Origin: Enterobacter asburiae
GTDB taxonomy: Bacteria; Pseudomonadota; Gammaproteobacteria; Enterobacterales; Enterobacteriaceae
Assembly (NCBI RefSeq): GCF_007035645.1
Contig: NZ_AP019632.1
Span: forward strand, 3,844,001-3,908,000
Direction of reading: 5' to 3'
DNA length: 64,000 nucleotides
A model generated the notes under the pieces. It did no database searches. It was not told where the DNA came from and was given only the letters and a program-made list of their open reading frames with translations. This document shows, piece by piece, positions 48,895 through 59,615 of this stretch. The position numbers were made by a program, and so were the translations under genes. The stretch's first letter is position 1. Every line of letters starts with the position of its first letter.

Positions 48895-49222
48895 GGCAGA
48901 TCTCCTGTCAGACGTTTGTTACGGGCGCATTTGCGCCGCACGTTGTTCCATAAATCACCTTCACAACCTTGCTGGCTTGTGTACCAGTGGTACTGCTCAG
49001 ACGGAATGGTTTCATAATTTGCTCTTATTATTGGATACAGGGGACGTTACGTACTCAGTATTAATCGACGCATCACGCTCTGCAACCGGTTACTGTAACC
49101 GGTTTCCGTGATTGTGAAGAGGATCCAGAAATCAGCCGTTCGGGATATTTGTTACTGAAGAGATATTTACAGAGCATAAATTCTTATGACAGATTACGCA
49201 GGATATTTGTCAGGAGGAAACA
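48895..49222. promoter_or_regulatory. Control region between EIIC and YbaK-like genes
   Basis: 328 bases without a credible gene. It contains the divergent promoters and a perfect palindrome at 49084-49104. No other structure was found. Confidence 0.5.
49084..49104. promoter_or_regulatory. Perfect 21-base palindrome, LacI-type operator candidate
   Basis: The half-site AACCGGTTAC is repeated inverted around a single central T (GTAACCGGTT). CG-centred AACCGGTT half-sites are typical for LacI/GalR-family repressors. It lies 190 bases upstream of the EIIC start. No LacI-type gene is in the window, so the regulator would act from elsewhere. Confidence 0.7.
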
Positions 49223-49681
49223 ATGAGTTTGCAGTCTGTACAGCAGTTTTTTGCCGACAACGCGCCGGATATAGACGTCATTGAACTTAGTCAGAGTACC
49301 GCTACCGTTGCGTTGGCTGCTGCCGCCCATCGTGTTGAACCGGGGCAAATCGCCAAGACCTTGTCATTAAAGGTGAAAAATGAGGTGATACTGGTGGTGG
49401 CGAAAGGCGATGCGCGCCTGGATAACAAAAAGCTGAAAGATACGTTTGGTGCAAAAGCGCGCATGCTCAGCAGTGATGAAGTGGTGACCATCACAGGTCA
49501 CCCCGTTGGCGGCGTGTGCCCGTTCGGCCTTGAAAACCCGCTCGCGGTTTACTGCGATATCTCATTAAAGCAGTACGCCGAAGTTCTGCCCGCAGCAGGC
49601 GCAATTCACAGTGCCGTGCGTATTTCACCTGACAGAATGGCAGAGCTGACTTCCGCAAAATGGGTTGATGTTTGCATCTGA
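49223..49681 (+). CDS. YbaK/EbsC-family aminoacyl-tRNA editing domain protein
   Basis: Freestanding deacylase-like domain, predicted to hydrolyse a mischarged tRNA. The 152 residues begin MSLQSVQQFFADNAPDIDVI. KTLSLKVKNEVILVVAKGDARLDNKKL provides the conserved lysine region, and HPVGGVCPFGL is the family's GGVxPFG motif. AGGAGGAAAC precedes the start. The specific tRNA target is unknown. It is divergent from the EIIC gene and convergent with bglJ, sharing a terminator. Confidence 0.85.
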   Translation: MSLQSVQQFFADNAPDIDVIELSQSTATVALAAAAHRVEPGQIAKTLSLKVKNEVILVVAKGDARLDNKKLKDTFGAKARMLSSDEVVTITGHPVGGVCPFGLENPLAVYCDISLKQYAEVLPAAGAIHSAVRISPDRMAELTSAKWVDVCI

Positions 49682-49693
49682 TTGATGCGCCAG

Positions 49694-49721
49694 AACCTGT
49701 CTGGCGCGCAACAGACAGGTT
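49694..49721. terminator. Bidirectional terminator between the YbaK-like gene and bglJ
   Basis: AACCTGTCTG and CAGACAGGTT form a 10-bp perfect stem with an 8-base loop, followed by ATAAAAAAG. Its right edge overlaps the bglJ stop codon. Confidence 0.8.
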
Positions 49722-50406
49722 ATAAAAAAGTCGGCTTGCTGAGTATCGAACTTCGCGGTTCTCTTGCTGAAAGATGGGTAATAATATCCGCCGCATCGAG
49801 CAGCCCTACGTCAGAGTTCACCCCCAGCTTGACCATCGCATTAAACTTATGCGCCCGGATGGTCTTAATATTGCGTTCAAGCTGTGCCGCGATTTGAGGA
49901 ATGGAATAGCCACAAGACATATAACGCAATATTGCCCGTTCCGTTGGGCTTAACATTCTGCTTTGACTCTGGTACCAGTGATTCATCATATTGTCATTGA
50001 TGCGCAGGGTTTCGCTCAGCAACACCATGAGTTCCTTCTGCAGGAGCTCAAGCTTCAGCGATTTACTGACCACACCGTGAAGGCGTGACGGGGAAAGATG
50101 GCTAATCAATCTTGCTTCCATCTCATCAGCGACCAGGATAATGCGCTGGATATGGCCATGCGTAAACGCAAAATCCCGCAGGTGCGCCAGGCAGCTACGA
50201 CGCTCTTCTCGCGCATCGGAATATGAATAGATCAGCGAGAAAAAATTGATGTGCTGAAGTGCTTTCTGAAAGCTGTCAAATTCACTAAACAGATGCAGCT
50301 GATAATGATTCAGTCCGGGCATCGCAAAAAGATGCTGTAGCCCAACAGCACTCATCGTGCAATTTTCGACGATGGCGATATGTCTTGTTGAATCGGTTTT
50401 TTCCAT
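49720..50406 (-). CDS. bglJ: LuxR-type regulator BglJ
   Basis: FixJ/LuxR-family protein that in E. coli pairs with RcsB to relieve H-NS silencing of bgl, leuO and other loci. The 228 residues have a receiver-like N-terminal domain without a clear phosphoacceptor site and a C-terminal HTH (about 150-215; [45 protein letters not shown]). It overlaps yjjQ by 55 bases, so the two form an operon. Identity is supported by strong similarity to E. coli BglJ in the HTH and by the neighbour. Confidence 0.88.
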   Translation of the reverse strand: MEKTDSTRHIAIVENCTMSAVGLQHLFAMPGLNHYQLHLFSEFDSFQKALQHINFFSLIYSYSDAREERRSCLAHLRDFAFTHGHIQRIILVADEMEARLISHLSPSRLHGVVSKSLKLELLQKELMVLLSETLRINDNMMNHWYQSQSRMLSPTERAILRYMSCGYSIPQIAAQLERNIKTIRAHKFNAMVKLGVNSDVGLLDAADIITHLSAREPRSSILSKPTFL

Positions 50407-51089
50407 TCCTCGAACTCTCCATAGGCTGACATCAAACTCAGCTCTCGCATTCCCTGTGTACTGTTTATCCAGGCGTACATATCGGCATTACTGCGTAATG
50501 ACAGCCGTCGCATCGCACTGTTTTTCTGCGCACTGACGGTTTTATTGCTTTTCTTAAGCAATGAGGCGATTTGGTTAATCCCCCATCCTTTACCTAACAG
50601 TCGCAAAACTTTGCGTTCGGAGTGCGTAAGGGCAATAACGTTTTCGTCTTCGTCCTCCGTACTTTGAGGTTCAGGGGCTAACAACGTCTGGCTTACCCGC
50701 TCTGCGCGTTCGCTACCTGCCCGAATAGCGTTAACCAGGCCTTCAATGGGTTCCATATCAGAAAGCAACGTACTTTCCGGGCGCACAAGTAGCTCAACGG
50801 CAATAGGGTTAAGCGGCCGCGAAACTAAAAAGATCCAGTGAATGTTCCGGTATTGATTCAATAAATTGAAATACTCTTCGAGCGCGCCCCGAGGATTCCA
50901 GTATTCGCCTGTAATATCGGCAATGATGACGTCAGCGCGGCGTAGCTGGAGCAGTGTTAACTCCTGCAATGAGCTGCAATAGGTCAATTCAAAATCGGGG
51001 AAATGGCGAGTCATTACGCCCCCCAACCCGTTTTGCATGACCGGTATCCGGCTAATGATAACGCTATGCTTACCGTGCAAAGACAACAT
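50352..51089 (-). CDS. yjjQ: LuxR-type regulator YjjQ
   Basis: FixJ/LuxR-family repressor; in E. coli it represses motility, capsule and other surface genes. The 245 residues comprise a degenerate receiver domain ([26 protein letters not shown]) and a C-terminal HTH ([45 protein letters not shown]), nearly identical to E. coli YjjQ. The start at 51089 is chosen because GGAGGG lies just before it; an ATG at 51140 adds 17 unconserved residues. First gene of yjjQ-bglJ; in E. coli the operon is silenced by H-NS. Confidence 0.9.
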   Translation of the reverse strand: MLSLHGKHSVIISRIPVMQNGLGGVMTRHFPDFELTYCSSLQELTLLQLRRADVIIADITGEYWNPRGALEEYFNLLNQYRNIHWIFLVSRPLNPIAVELLVRPESTLLSDMEPIEGLVNAIRAGSERAERVSQTLLAPEPQSTEDEDENVIALTHSERKVLRLLGKGWGINQIASLLKKSNKTVSAQKNSAMRRLSLRSNADMYAWINSTQGMRELSLMSAYGEFEEWKKPIQQDISPSSKIAR

Positions 51090-51498
51090 AGACCCTCCGT
51101 GTCCATTCTTCATGTGATGAGTAACGTTAAAATGCATCAACGTATGAGTATTTTCGTCCCTGAGTGTAAAGCAGGTTAATACAAGCAGAAGATGAGATGT
51201 TTTCTTAGTTTAAGAAATACCTAAACAGCAGTAATATCTCACAAAGCGAAATTAAATTTAATTGCAGTGTCATTAAAATAACTACAATATAAAATTAGAA
51301 TAACTAAATATATATAACTTATCTTTCAATAATTATAATTCACCAGAATGATGAATTAATCCCAACCCCTTCCGCACTTAGGCGCTGCAACTGTTTGCAT
51401 AAACCTTGATCTGGCCCACAGCAAGAGACACTGCACTTTGTGCTAAAAGTAATCGCTATGGGCCAACCGGCAACTTTCCACCTTCTTCAGGACAATAC
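51090..51498. promoter_or_regulatory. AT-rich yjjQ/yjjP intergenic region
   Basis: 409 bases with no credible gene. The stretch at about 51180-51355 is very AT-rich with runs such as TAAATATATATAAC, the kind of sequence H-NS prefers. It carries the divergent promoters of yjjQ and yjjP. Confidence 0.55.
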
Positions 51499-52739
<1,241 letters not shown>

Positions 52740-52806
52740 TATTTGTGTTATTTCGCTGCCATGGAGATAATCCTTCTGGTCCGTTTGGTGAAAATAAGGA
52801 AAGGAT

Positions 52807-53448
52807 GTGGCTAACCCTGGCAGCGAACACCCCGAGCACGGCGAAGAATCCAGCCTGAAAGAGAAAATTTTTCAGAGCGCCATCGCGCTTTTTGCCGAGT
52901 ATGGATTGAACGGTGCCCGCATGGAGCAGATCGCGGAGAAAGCGGGTACCACCAAACGCATGGTGGTTTATCATTTTAAGAATAAAGAGAATCTCTATCT
53001 GCTGATTCTGGAACATGTTTACACCCAGATTCGCGCCAGTGAAAAAGCGCTAAGCCTGGCGGGAATGCCCCCCGTCGAAGCGCTGGTCAACCTGGTTGAA
53101 GCCACCTTTGACTATCATGCCGACCACCCGGACTACATCCGGATTATCTGCATGGAAAACATGCAGCGGGGCCGCTTTATGCAGCAGTCGAGCTATCTTC
53201 GCCAGGTCAACCGTAGCGCGCTCGACCTGCTGGAGGGCATCCTGCACCGGGGCAAAGAAAAGCAGCTCTTCAGCCAGACGGTTGACGCCCGCGATCTTCA
53301 CCGCCTGATAAGCAGCTTCAGCTTTCATTACGTTGCCAACAGCTACACCTTCACGCTCCTGTTTGAAGATGGGGCGGACGAACAGGCTCAGCGCCAGCAC
53401 TACCGCAAAATGGCCGTTCAGGTGGCGCTCCGCTACACCTGCCCATAA
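52807..53448 (+). CDS. TetR/AcrR-family transcriptional regulator
   Basis: A 213-residue regulator with a GTG start preceded by AGGAAAGGAT. The HTH (about 20-65) reads [41 protein letters not shown]. The ligand-binding part follows ([25 protein letters not shown]). It stands between yjjB and ohrR, all in the same direction, with 41 bases before ohrR. It is not part of the locus in E. coli K-12. The ligand and targets are unknown. Confidence 0.85.
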   Translation: MANPGSEHPEHGEESSLKEKIFQSAIALFAEYGLNGARMEQIAEKAGTTKRMVVYHFKNKENLYLLILEHVYTQIRASEKALSLAGMPPVEALVNLVEATFDYHADHPDYIRIICMENMQRGRFMQQSSYLRQVNRSALDLLEGILHRGKEKQLFSQTVDARDLHRLISSFSFHYVANSYTFTLLFEDGADEQAQRQHYRKMAVQVALRYTCP

Positions 53449-53456
53449 AATTGCTT

Positions 53457-53469
53457 GCAATTAAATCGC
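53457..53469. promoter_or_regulatory. OhrR operator candidate before ohrR
   Basis: GCAATTAAATCGC lies 21 bases before the ohrR start. The same core, GCWATTAAATMGC, occurs in inverted orientation before ohr (53984-53996). Confidence 0.65.
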
Positions 53470-53489
53470 ACACTACCTATATTGATCTC

Positions 53490-53942
53490 ATGAACGCGAA
53501 AACGAACGACGCAACCGCTGCGCTCAAGCTGGATAACCAGCTCTGCTTTGCTCTCTATTCGGCAAATCTGGCGCTTAATAAGCTGTACCGGCAACTGCTG
53601 GCACCGCTGAACCTGACTTACCCGCAATATCTGGTGATGCTGGTACTGTGGGAGCAGGATGACGTCACGGTGTCGGACATCGGCGAACGCCTGTTTCTGG
53701 ACTCTGCAACCCTGACGCCGCTGTTAAAACGGCTGGAAAACGGTGGGTTAATCAACCGTCACCGTTCGCGCAAAGACGAACGTCAGGTCGCCGTCACCCT
53801 GAGTGAAGCGGGACGTGAACTTCAGCAGCAGGCATTGGGTATTCCCCATGCGGTGGGTTGCGCAGCGCAGTGTGATACCGACACTTTGCTGGCGCTCAAA
53901 CAGCAGCTCGAACTTTTGCGACAACAGCTACACCGCGCGTAA
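53490..53942 (+). CDS. ohrR: MarR-family organic hydroperoxide regulator OhrR
   Basis: Redox-sensing repressor of ohr. The 150 residues start [20 protein letters not shown]. The reactive Cys19 sits in the hallmark [12 protein letters not shown]. The winged helix is [32 protein letters not shown]. Two further cysteines near the C-terminus (VGCAAQC) could make the two-Cys type of switch. The start at 53490 is chosen because the frame upstream crosses the operator. Directly upstream of ohr. Confidence 0.9.
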   Translation: MNAKTNDATAALKLDNQLCFALYSANLALNKLYRQLLAPLNLTYPQYLVMLVLWEQDDVTVSDIGERLFLDSATLTPLLKRLENGGLINRHRSRKDERQVAVTLSEAGRELQQQALGIPHAVGCAAQCDTDTLLALKQQLELLRQQLHRA

Positions 53943-53957
53943 AGCTATACTTTACGC
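53937..53957. other. Hairpin overlapping the ohrR stop
   Basis: GCGTAAAG/CTATA/CTTTACGC forms an 8-bp stem with a 5-base loop, overlapping the ohrR stop. It has no T run. It may trim or weakly end the ohrR transcript. Confidence 0.45.
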
Positions 53958-53983
53958 GTGATTATCACCCATATATATCGCAC

Positions 53984-53996
53984 GCTATTTAATAGC
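53984..53996. promoter_or_regulatory. OhrR operator candidate before ohr
   Basis: GCTATTTAATAGC is a perfect palindrome 30 bases before ohr. Read on the reverse strand it shares 11 of 13 bases with the site before ohrR. Confidence 0.7.
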
Positions 53997-54025
53997 ACAC
54001 ATTAAAGCAAGATGAGGAACCTGCC

Positions 54026-54454
54026 ATGTCTTTAGAAAAAGTAGTGTATACCGCCAAAGCAAAAGCAACCGGTGGCCGTGACGGCCGCGCGACCTCTTCC
54101 GATGGCGTACTGGACGTAAAACTGGGCGTGCCAAAAGAGATGGGCGGCATGGGCGGAGAAGTAACGAACCCTGAGCAGCTGTTTGCTGCGGGCTATTCTG
54201 CCTGCTTCCTGGGCGCGATGAAGTTCGTGGCTGCACGCGACAAATTTACCCTGCCAAAAGATGCCTTTATTGAAGGCGAAGTGGGTATTGGCCCGCTGCC
54301 AACCGGTTTTGGTATCGAAGCAAAACTGAACATCCACGTTGAGGGTATGGATCCTGCGGAAGCTAAAAAGCTGGTCGATGCGGCGCACATTGTTTGCCCG
54401 TACTCTAACGCGACCCGCGGCAACATCGACGTGACCCTGAACATCATCGCGTGA
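54026..54454 (+). CDS. ohr: Organic hydroperoxide reductase Ohr
   Basis: Thiol peroxidase of the Ohr/OsmC fold, reducing organic hydroperoxides with lipoylated-protein electrons. The 142 residues have the catalytic pair Cys60 ([10 protein letters not shown]) and Cys124 ([16 protein letters not shown]), and Arg18 and Glu50 in the expected places. GAGGAA lies before the ATG. The N[IV]DV stretch near the C-terminus separates it from OsmC. Controlled by OhrR (previous gene). Confidence 0.95.
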   Translation: MSLEKVVYTAKAKATGGRDGRATSSDGVLDVKLGVPKEMGGMGGEVTNPEQLFAAGYSACFLGAMKFVAARDKFTLPKDAFIEGEVGIGPLPTGFGIEAKLNIHVEGMDPAEAKKLVDAAHIVCPYSNATRGNIDVTLNIIA

Positions 54455-54460
54455 TAAATA

Positions 54461-54523
54461 CCTGATGGCGCTGCGCTTTTCAGGCCTACGACCGTAGCCC
54501 CGGTAAGCGCAGCGCCACCGGGG
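54461..54523. repeat. BIME after ohr
   Basis: Imperfect REP-like palindromes CCTGATGGCGC...TCAGG and CCCCGGTAAGCGC...CACCGGGG lie between ohr and dnaT. Confidence 0.7.
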
Positions 54524-54602
54524 AAATCCCCTCCTTCCCTTTCCTCTCTCTGTGCTACCATAAGCCCATATCACGCCCGTAGTAATCAGTAGAGTAAGCG
54601 TT

Positions 54603-55148
54603 ATGTCCTCCAGAATTCTGACCACCAGCATTGCTGGCATTGATGCCTTTATGCGCGACCCACGCGGTGTGTTGACCCATGCCGAAGGCGGCACGGTTGC
54701 GGTTTTTGCCGACAACGCGCCGGCGTTCTACGCAATCACGCCGGAACGCCTGGCACAGCTTCTGGAGATTGAAGCGCAACTGTCACGCCCGGCGAGCGAT
54801 ATCACGCTGGACAACCAGTTCTTTGATGAACCGGTTAACGTCCCCGTGACCGTTCCGATGGGAAAATTTGCCCTGTACGCGGGCTGGCAGCCGGATGCGG
54901 ATTTTCAGCGGCAGGCCGCGCTGTGGGGCATTGCGCTAACCCAGCCGGCCACCGCGGAAGAGCTCGCCGCGTTTACCGCCTGGTGGCAGGCGGAAGGTAA
55001 AGTCTTCACCCATATTCAATGGCAGCAAAAGCTCGCGCGTCATCTTCAAATTACCCGCGCCGGCAACAACGGCCAGCCCAAACGCGATATCAACGCGTTT
55101 TCCGAACCGGATAAACAGATCCCCAGCGGATTCCGAGGTGCGAAATGA
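54603..55148 (+). CDS. dnaT: Primosomal protein DnaT
   Basis: Primosome component needed for PriA-dependent replication restart; helps load DnaB-DnaC. The 181 residues start [19 protein letters not shown] (E. coli 179). The C-terminal ssDNA-binding domain (about 85-155) includes [22 protein letters not shown] and [23 protein letters not shown]. The stop overlaps the dnaC start (ATGA). Confidence 0.95.
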   Translation: MSSRILTTSIAGIDAFMRDPRGVLTHAEGGTVAVFADNAPAFYAITPERLAQLLEIEAQLSRPASDITLDNQFFDEPVNVPVTVPMGKFALYAGWQPDADFQRQAALWGIALTQPATAEELAAFTAWWQAEGKVFTHIQWQQKLARHLQITRAGNNGQPKRDINAFSEPDKQIPSGFRGAK

Positions 55149-55882
55149 AGAACGTCGGCGACCTGATGAAACGTCTGCAAAAAATGATGCCTGCCAACGT
55201 GAAGCCCGCTTTCACCACGGGTGAAGAGCTGCTGGCGTGGCAAAAAGAGCAAGGTGAGATCCGCGCCGCCGCGCTCGCCAGGGAAAACCGGGCGATGAAA
55301 ATGCAGCGCACCTTTAACCGTTCCGGTATCCGTCCCCTGCACCAGAACTGCTCGTTCGATAACTATAAAGTCGAAACCAACGGACAAATGAACGCCCTTG
55401 CCGCCGCCCGTCAGTACGTGGATGAATTCGACGGCAATATCGCCAGCTTCATCTTTAGCGGCAAGCCGGGTACCGGAAAAAACCACCTTGCAGCCGCCAT
55501 CTGCAACGAGCTGCTTCTGCGGGGTAAATCGGTTCTTATCATCACCGTGGCCGATATCATGTCCGCGATGAAAGACACCTTCAGCAACCGCGAAACCAGC
55601 GAAGAGCAATTGCTCAACGATCTGAGCAATGTCGATTTACTAGTCATCGACGAGATTGGCGTTCAGACAGAATCCCGCTATGAAAAAGTGATCATCAACC
55701 AGATTGTCGACCGCCGCTCCTCGTCCAAACGCCCCACCGGCATGCTGACGAACCACAATATCGACGAGATGACCCGCTTACTGGGTGAACGCGTCATGGA
55801 CCGCATGAAGCTGGGTAATAGTCTTTATGTCATCTTCGACTGGGAAAGTTACCGCAGCCGCGTTACCGGCAAAGAGTATTAA
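55145..55882 (+). CDS. dnaC: DNA replication helicase loader DnaC
   Basis: AAA+ ATPase that loads DnaB at oriC and restart forks. The 245 residues equal E. coli DnaC. The N-terminal helicase-binding domain is followed by Walker [19 protein letters not shown] (about 106-123; Asn after the Lys, as in E. coli), Walker [10 protein letters not shown] and the arginine-finger region [11 protein letters not shown]. It is translationally coupled to dnaT. Confidence 0.96.
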   Translation: MKNVGDLMKRLQKMMPANVKPAFTTGEELLAWQKEQGEIRAAALARENRAMKMQRTFNRSGIRPLHQNCSFDNYKVETNGQMNALAAARQYVDEFDGNIASFIFSGKPGTGKNHLAAAICNELLLRGKSVLIITVADIMSAMKDTFSNRETSEEQLLNDLSNVDLLVIDEIGVQTESRYEKVIINQIVDRRSSSKRPTGMLTNHNIDEMTRLLGERVMDRMKLGNSLYVIFDWESYRSRVTGKEY

Positions 55883-55962
55883 GACAGTTCCAGGAATCGC
55901 CGCCTGGGCACAGGTATATACTGGAACCCCTTCGGCCCAAAACGGACCTTTTTGAGAGAGCC

Positions 55963-56448
55963 ATGATGAAAAAACAGATTCTAATCAGCACCTTTTTAGG
56001 CGCGCTGCTGGTGACCGGCGCAGCGCAAGCGGCGTCCTGGCAGGAGTCCCTGTCAAGCGCGGCAAATGAGCTGACCAAAGAGAGCAGCAGCTCTCAGGGT
56101 GGACTCTCCGCCTCTTCCCTCACCAGCCTGCTGGGCAACAGCTCTCAGAGCCTTAGCGCAGGCACGATGAACAACGCGGCGGGGATTCTGGAATATTGCG
56201 CGAAGCAAAAGCTGGCCTCCGTGACCGACGCGCAAAACGTGAAAAACCAGGTGCTGGGTAAACTGGGTCTGGATACCCAGGAGCAAAAAGCGGACACCAA
56301 CTATATGGACGGCATTCAGGGCCTGCTTAACGCGCAAAACGGGCAGCAGCTTAACCTGAGCACCCTCGGCAACTCTTCTCTGGCAAAACAGGTGAAAACC
56401 AAAGCCTGCGATCTGGTGCTGAAACAAGGCGTTAATTTCATCTCCTGA
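55963..56448 (+). CDS. yjjA: DUF2501 periplasmic protein YjjA
   Basis: Secreted protein of unknown function. The 161-residue precursor (M)MKKQILISTFLGALLVTGAAQAA has a signal peptide. The mature part is Ser-rich (LTKESSSSQGGLSASSL) and keeps two cysteines (ILEYCAKQ, TKACDLVL) likely to form a disulphide. Two adjacent ATGs leave the first residue uncertain. It lies between dnaC and opgB, as in E. coli. Confidence 0.88.
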   Translation: MMKKQILISTFLGALLVTGAAQAASWQESLSSAANELTKESSSSQGGLSASSLTSLLGNSSQSLSAGTMNNAAGILEYCAKQKLASVTDAQNVKNQVLGKLGLDTQEQKADTNYMDGIQGLLNAQNGQQLNLSTLGNSSLAKQVKTKACDLVLKQGVNFIS

Positions 56449-56472
56449 TCTACCCCATTTTCTGCCACAACA

Positions 56473-56507
56473 CGCCGCGTTTAATGCGATAGTCTTGCAA
56501 CGCGGCG
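56473..56507. other. Long-loop hairpin between yjjA and opgB
   Basis: CGCCGCGTT and AACGCGGCG form a 9-bp GC-rich stem with a 17-base loop, 25 bases after the yjjA stop. No T run is seen, so a role as terminator is uncertain. Confidence 0.4.
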
Positions 56508-56718
56508 CTAAACGAACGTTTTTCCCACCTGCCACCGTCTCAGCGTCCGTTTGTCAGGATGCGACCTTCTTCATAAAAACGATTTTCTAAACCAAATCCT
56601 AACAACAGCACACTTTCGTGACACTAAAATTGCAGCTTAACGACATCGCAATTACATTGTATGACCCAAAAAATAAACAGTTAGCCAGCGAAGCACCTGG
56701 CGTCATGAGGATATGCTG

Positions 56719-59010
56719 TTGTCAGAATTCATGTCTCTTATCCTTTTTCTGGCTTCTGTCGGCGTTTACGCCTGGAAAGCCGGCCGTCACACCTGGTGGT
56801 TTATCGCCACGCTGGTGGTACTCGGCATTTTTATTATTTTAAACATTACCTTATACGCCAGCGACTACTTTACCGGTGACGGTATTAACGATGCGGTGCT
56901 CTACACGCTAACGAACAGCCTGACGGGCGCGGGTGTGGGCAAGTACATTCTTCCGGGGCTCGGCCTTATCGTCGCGCTGGTGACGATTTTTGGCGCGCTG
57001 GCCTGGGTGCTGCGTCGACGTCGCCATCTTCCGCACCATCATGGCTACAGCCTGCTGGCGTTATTCCTGGCGCTGGCCTCCGTCGACGCCAGCCCGGCGT
57101 TCCATCAGATCACCGAGCTGGTGAAATCCCAGTCGCGCGACGGCGATCCGGATTTCGCGGCTTACTACAAAGAACCGTCCAAAACGATCGCCAGCCCGAA
57201 GCTCAACCTGGTCTACATCTACGGTGAAAGCCTGGAACGCACGTACTTTGATAACGATGCCTTCCCGAACCTGACGCCAGACCTGGGCGCGCTGAAAAAC
57301 GAAGGGCTCGACTTCAGCCACACCATGCAGCTGCCGGGTACGGACTATACGATTGCCGGAATGGTTGCCTCCCAGTGCGGTATCCCGCTGTTCGCGCCTT
57401 TTGAAGGTAACGCCTCAGCCTCAATGTCGACGTTCTTCCCACAGAATATTTGCCTCGGCGATATTCTGAAAAACTCCGGCTACGAAAACTATTTTATGCA
57501 GGGGGCAAACCTGCGCTTTGCCGGAAAAGACGTGTTCCTGAAATCCCACGGTTTTGACCACCTGTATGGCTCAGAGGAGTTAAAAACGACGGTTGCCGAT
57601 CCGAGCTACCGTAACGACTGGGGCTTCTATGACGATACGGTACTCGACGAAACCTGGAAGAAATTCGAGGAGCTTTCCCGCGCGGGCAAGCGTTTCTCCC
57701 TCTTTGCGCTGACGGTGGATACCCACCATCCGGACGGGTTCGTCTCGCGCAGCTGCAAACGCAAAAGCTATGACGTGGATGGCAAAAACAACACGTCTTT
57801 CAGCGCCGTGACCTGCAGCCAGGAGCACATTGCCGCGCTGGTCGAGAAAATCAAAGCCTCGCCCTGGTTTAAAAACACCGTCATCGTCGTTTCGTCTGAC
57901 CATCTGGCGATGAAAAACAGCGCCTGGGATCGGCTCAACAAGCAGGATCGCAGCAACCTGTTCTTCGTCCTGCGCGGCGACCAGCCGCAGCAGGAGGTCA
58001 TTGCCACCAAACGCAACTCCATGGATAACGGCGCAACCGTGCTGGACATTCTGGGAGGCGACAACTTTATTGGCCTGGGCCGCAGCACGCTGTCGGGGCA
58101 ATCCCTGTCGGAAGTCTTCCTCAACATGAAGGATAAAATCCTCGCCTGGAAGCCAGACATCATCCGCCTGTGGAACTTCCCGAAAGAGATGAAGGACTTC
58201 ACCGTCGATCGGGATAAAAACACGATTGCCTTCTCGGGCAGCAGCTTCCGTCTGCCGCTGCTGGTGCGCGTGTCGGCGGGGCGCGTCGAGCCGCTGCCGG
58301 AAAGCGAATATTCCGCGCCGCTGCGCTATCAGCTGGCAGATTTTGCCCCACGCGATAATTTCGTCTGGGTCGACAGATGTTACAAGATGGGCCAGCTCTG
58401 GTCGCAGCCGCTGGCGCTTTCTACCGACTGGTGCGTCTCTCAGGGTCAGCTCGGCGGGGAGCAAACCGTACAGCACGTGGATAAAGCCCAGTGGAAAGGC
58501 AAAACCGCGTTTAACGATACGGTGATTGATACCGCGCGCTATCAGCGTAACGTCGACATGCTGAAAATCAGCGATAACGACATTCGCTACAAAGCGGACA
58601 GCTTTATCTTTAACGTGGCCGGCGCGCCCGAGGAAGTGAAGCAGTTTAGCGGCATCTCGCGTCCGGAGTCCTGGGGGCGCTGGTCCAACGCGCAGCTGGG
58701 CAATGAGGTGAAAATTGAGTACGCCCATCCCCTGCCGGAACAATTCGACCTGGTGATCATCGCCAGAGCGTATGGCCCCAACGCTAACAAGCCCGTACCG
58801 GTTCGCGTGGGCAGCCAGGAGCAGATGCTGACGCTCGGGAACGACGTGAGCACGCACACGCTGCATTTTGAGAACCCATCGCGCAGCAATACCCTGGTGA
58901 TCGTGCCGCCGGATCCGCAGTCCACCAATGAAGGGAATATTCTCGGCCATTCACCGCGCGAGCTCGGCATTGGCATGGTCGAAATTAAAATTGTGAGTCG
59001 CGCAGGCTAA
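56719..59010 (+). CDS. opgB: Phosphoglycerol transferase OpgB (MdoB)
   Basis: Inner-membrane enzyme that moves phosphoglycerol from phosphatidylglycerol to osmoregulated periplasmic glucans. A TTG start at 56719 is preferred: it gives 763 residues as in E. coli, and GAGG sits eight bases away. An ATG six bases earlier would leave only two bases of spacing. Three N-terminal transmembrane helices (1-95) precede a sulfatase-like periplasmic domain with [13 protein letters not shown] (catalytic Thr region), DTHHPDG and [12 protein letters not shown] (metal ligands). It overlaps the GNAT gene by one base. Confidence 0.92.
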   Translation: MSEFMSLILFLASVGVYAWKAGRHTWWFIATLVVLGIFIILNITLYASDYFTGDGINDAVLYTLTNSLTGAGVGKYILPGLGLIVALVTIFGALAWVLRRRRHLPHHHGYSLLALFLALASVDASPAFHQITELVKSQSRDGDPDFAAYYKEPSKTIASPKLNLVYIYGESLERTYFDNDAFPNLTPDLGALKNEGLDFSHTMQLPGTDYTIAGMVASQCGIPLFAPFEGNASASMSTFFPQNICLGDILKNSGYENYFMQGANLRFAGKDVFLKSHGFDHLYGSEELKTTVADPSYRNDWGFYDDTVLDETWKKFEELSRAGKRFSLFALTVDTHHPDGFVSRSCKRKSYDVDGKNNTSFSAVTCSQEHIAALVEKIKASPWFKNTVIVVSSDHLAMKNSAWDRLNKQDRSNLFFVLRGDQPQQEVIATKRNSMDNGATVLDILGGDNFIGLGRSTLSGQSLSEVFLNMKDKILAWKPDIIRLWNFPKEMKDFTVDRDKNTIAFSGSSFRLPLLVRVSAGRVEPLPESEYSAPLRYQLADFAPRDNFVWVDRCYKMGQLWSQPLALSTDWCVSQGQLGGEQTVQHVDKAQWKGKTAFNDTVIDTARYQRNVDMLKISDNDIRYKADSFIFNVAGAPEEVKQFSGISRPESWGRWSNAQLGNEVKIEYAHPLPEQFDLVIIARAYGPNANKPVPVRVGSQEQMLTLGNDVSTHTLHFENPSRSNTLVIVPPDPQSTNEGNILGHSPRELGIGMVEIKIVSRAG

Positions 59011-59525
59011 TGGTCGACCTTAACCTCACCGTCCGCCCTACGCGTCCCGGCGACGTTGCCTCCCTGCCCGCCATTGAACGCGCGGCGGGCGAGCGCTTTC
59101 GTGAAGACCCGTGTCTCGCCTGGCTTGCCGACGGTGAGGTCATTTCCGCTGAGCAGCACCTTGAGTATGCCGAACGTGGGCTAAGCTGGCTGGCGCTGGC
59201 GAACGACCAGCCCGTCGGGTTTATCCTTGCCGAGGTCCACCCTTCATCACTGTTTATTGTCGAACTCTCGGTTGATCTGGACTGGCAGGGAAAAGGGATC
59301 GGCAGGCAGCTTATCGCCTGCGTGGCAGACCATGCCCGCACGCTGGGGCTGGCGTCGCTGACGTTGACGACGTTCAGGGACGTACCGTGGAACGCGCCGT
59401 TCTATGCAAAGCTGGGGTTTGAATACGTAGCTGAACTCACGCCTGAACTGCGTGAAAAACGTGAAGAAGAAGCAGCGCACGGCTTAGCGTATAACTCCCG
59501 CTGTGCCATGCGTCTGCCGCTTTGA
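59010..59525 (+). CDS. GNAT-family N-acetyltransferase
   Basis: A 171-residue acetyltransferase with the acetyl-CoA loop DWQGKGIGRQLIACVADHART (about 90-110) and the motif NAPFYAKLGFEYV typical of small-molecule or protein N-acetylases. Its ATG overlaps the opgB stop (TAATG), so it is translated from the opgB mRNA. In E. coli K-12 the lgo genes lie here instead. The substrate is unknown. Confidence 0.85.
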   Translation: MVDLNLTVRPTRPGDVASLPAIERAAGERFREDPCLAWLADGEVISAEQHLEYAERGLSWLALANDQPVGFILAEVHPSSLFIVELSVDLDWQGKGIGRQLIACVADHARTLGLASLTLTTFRDVPWNAPFYAKLGFEYVAELTPELREKREEEAAHGLAYNSRCAMRLPL

Positions 59526-59529
59526 TATC

Positions 59530-59602
59530 GCCCGGTGGCGCTGCGCTTACCGGGCCTGCAACAACCTTCCGTAGGCCAGGTAAGGCGTAGCCGCCACCCG
59601 GC
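59530..59602. repeat. BIME between the GNAT gene and tsr
   Basis: Two REP palindromes, GCCCGGTGGCGC...TTACCGGGC and GCCAGGTAAGGCG...CCACCCGGC, lie between the convergent genes. They may help stop both transcripts. Confidence 0.75.
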
Positions 59603-59615
59603 ACAACGCACCGGG

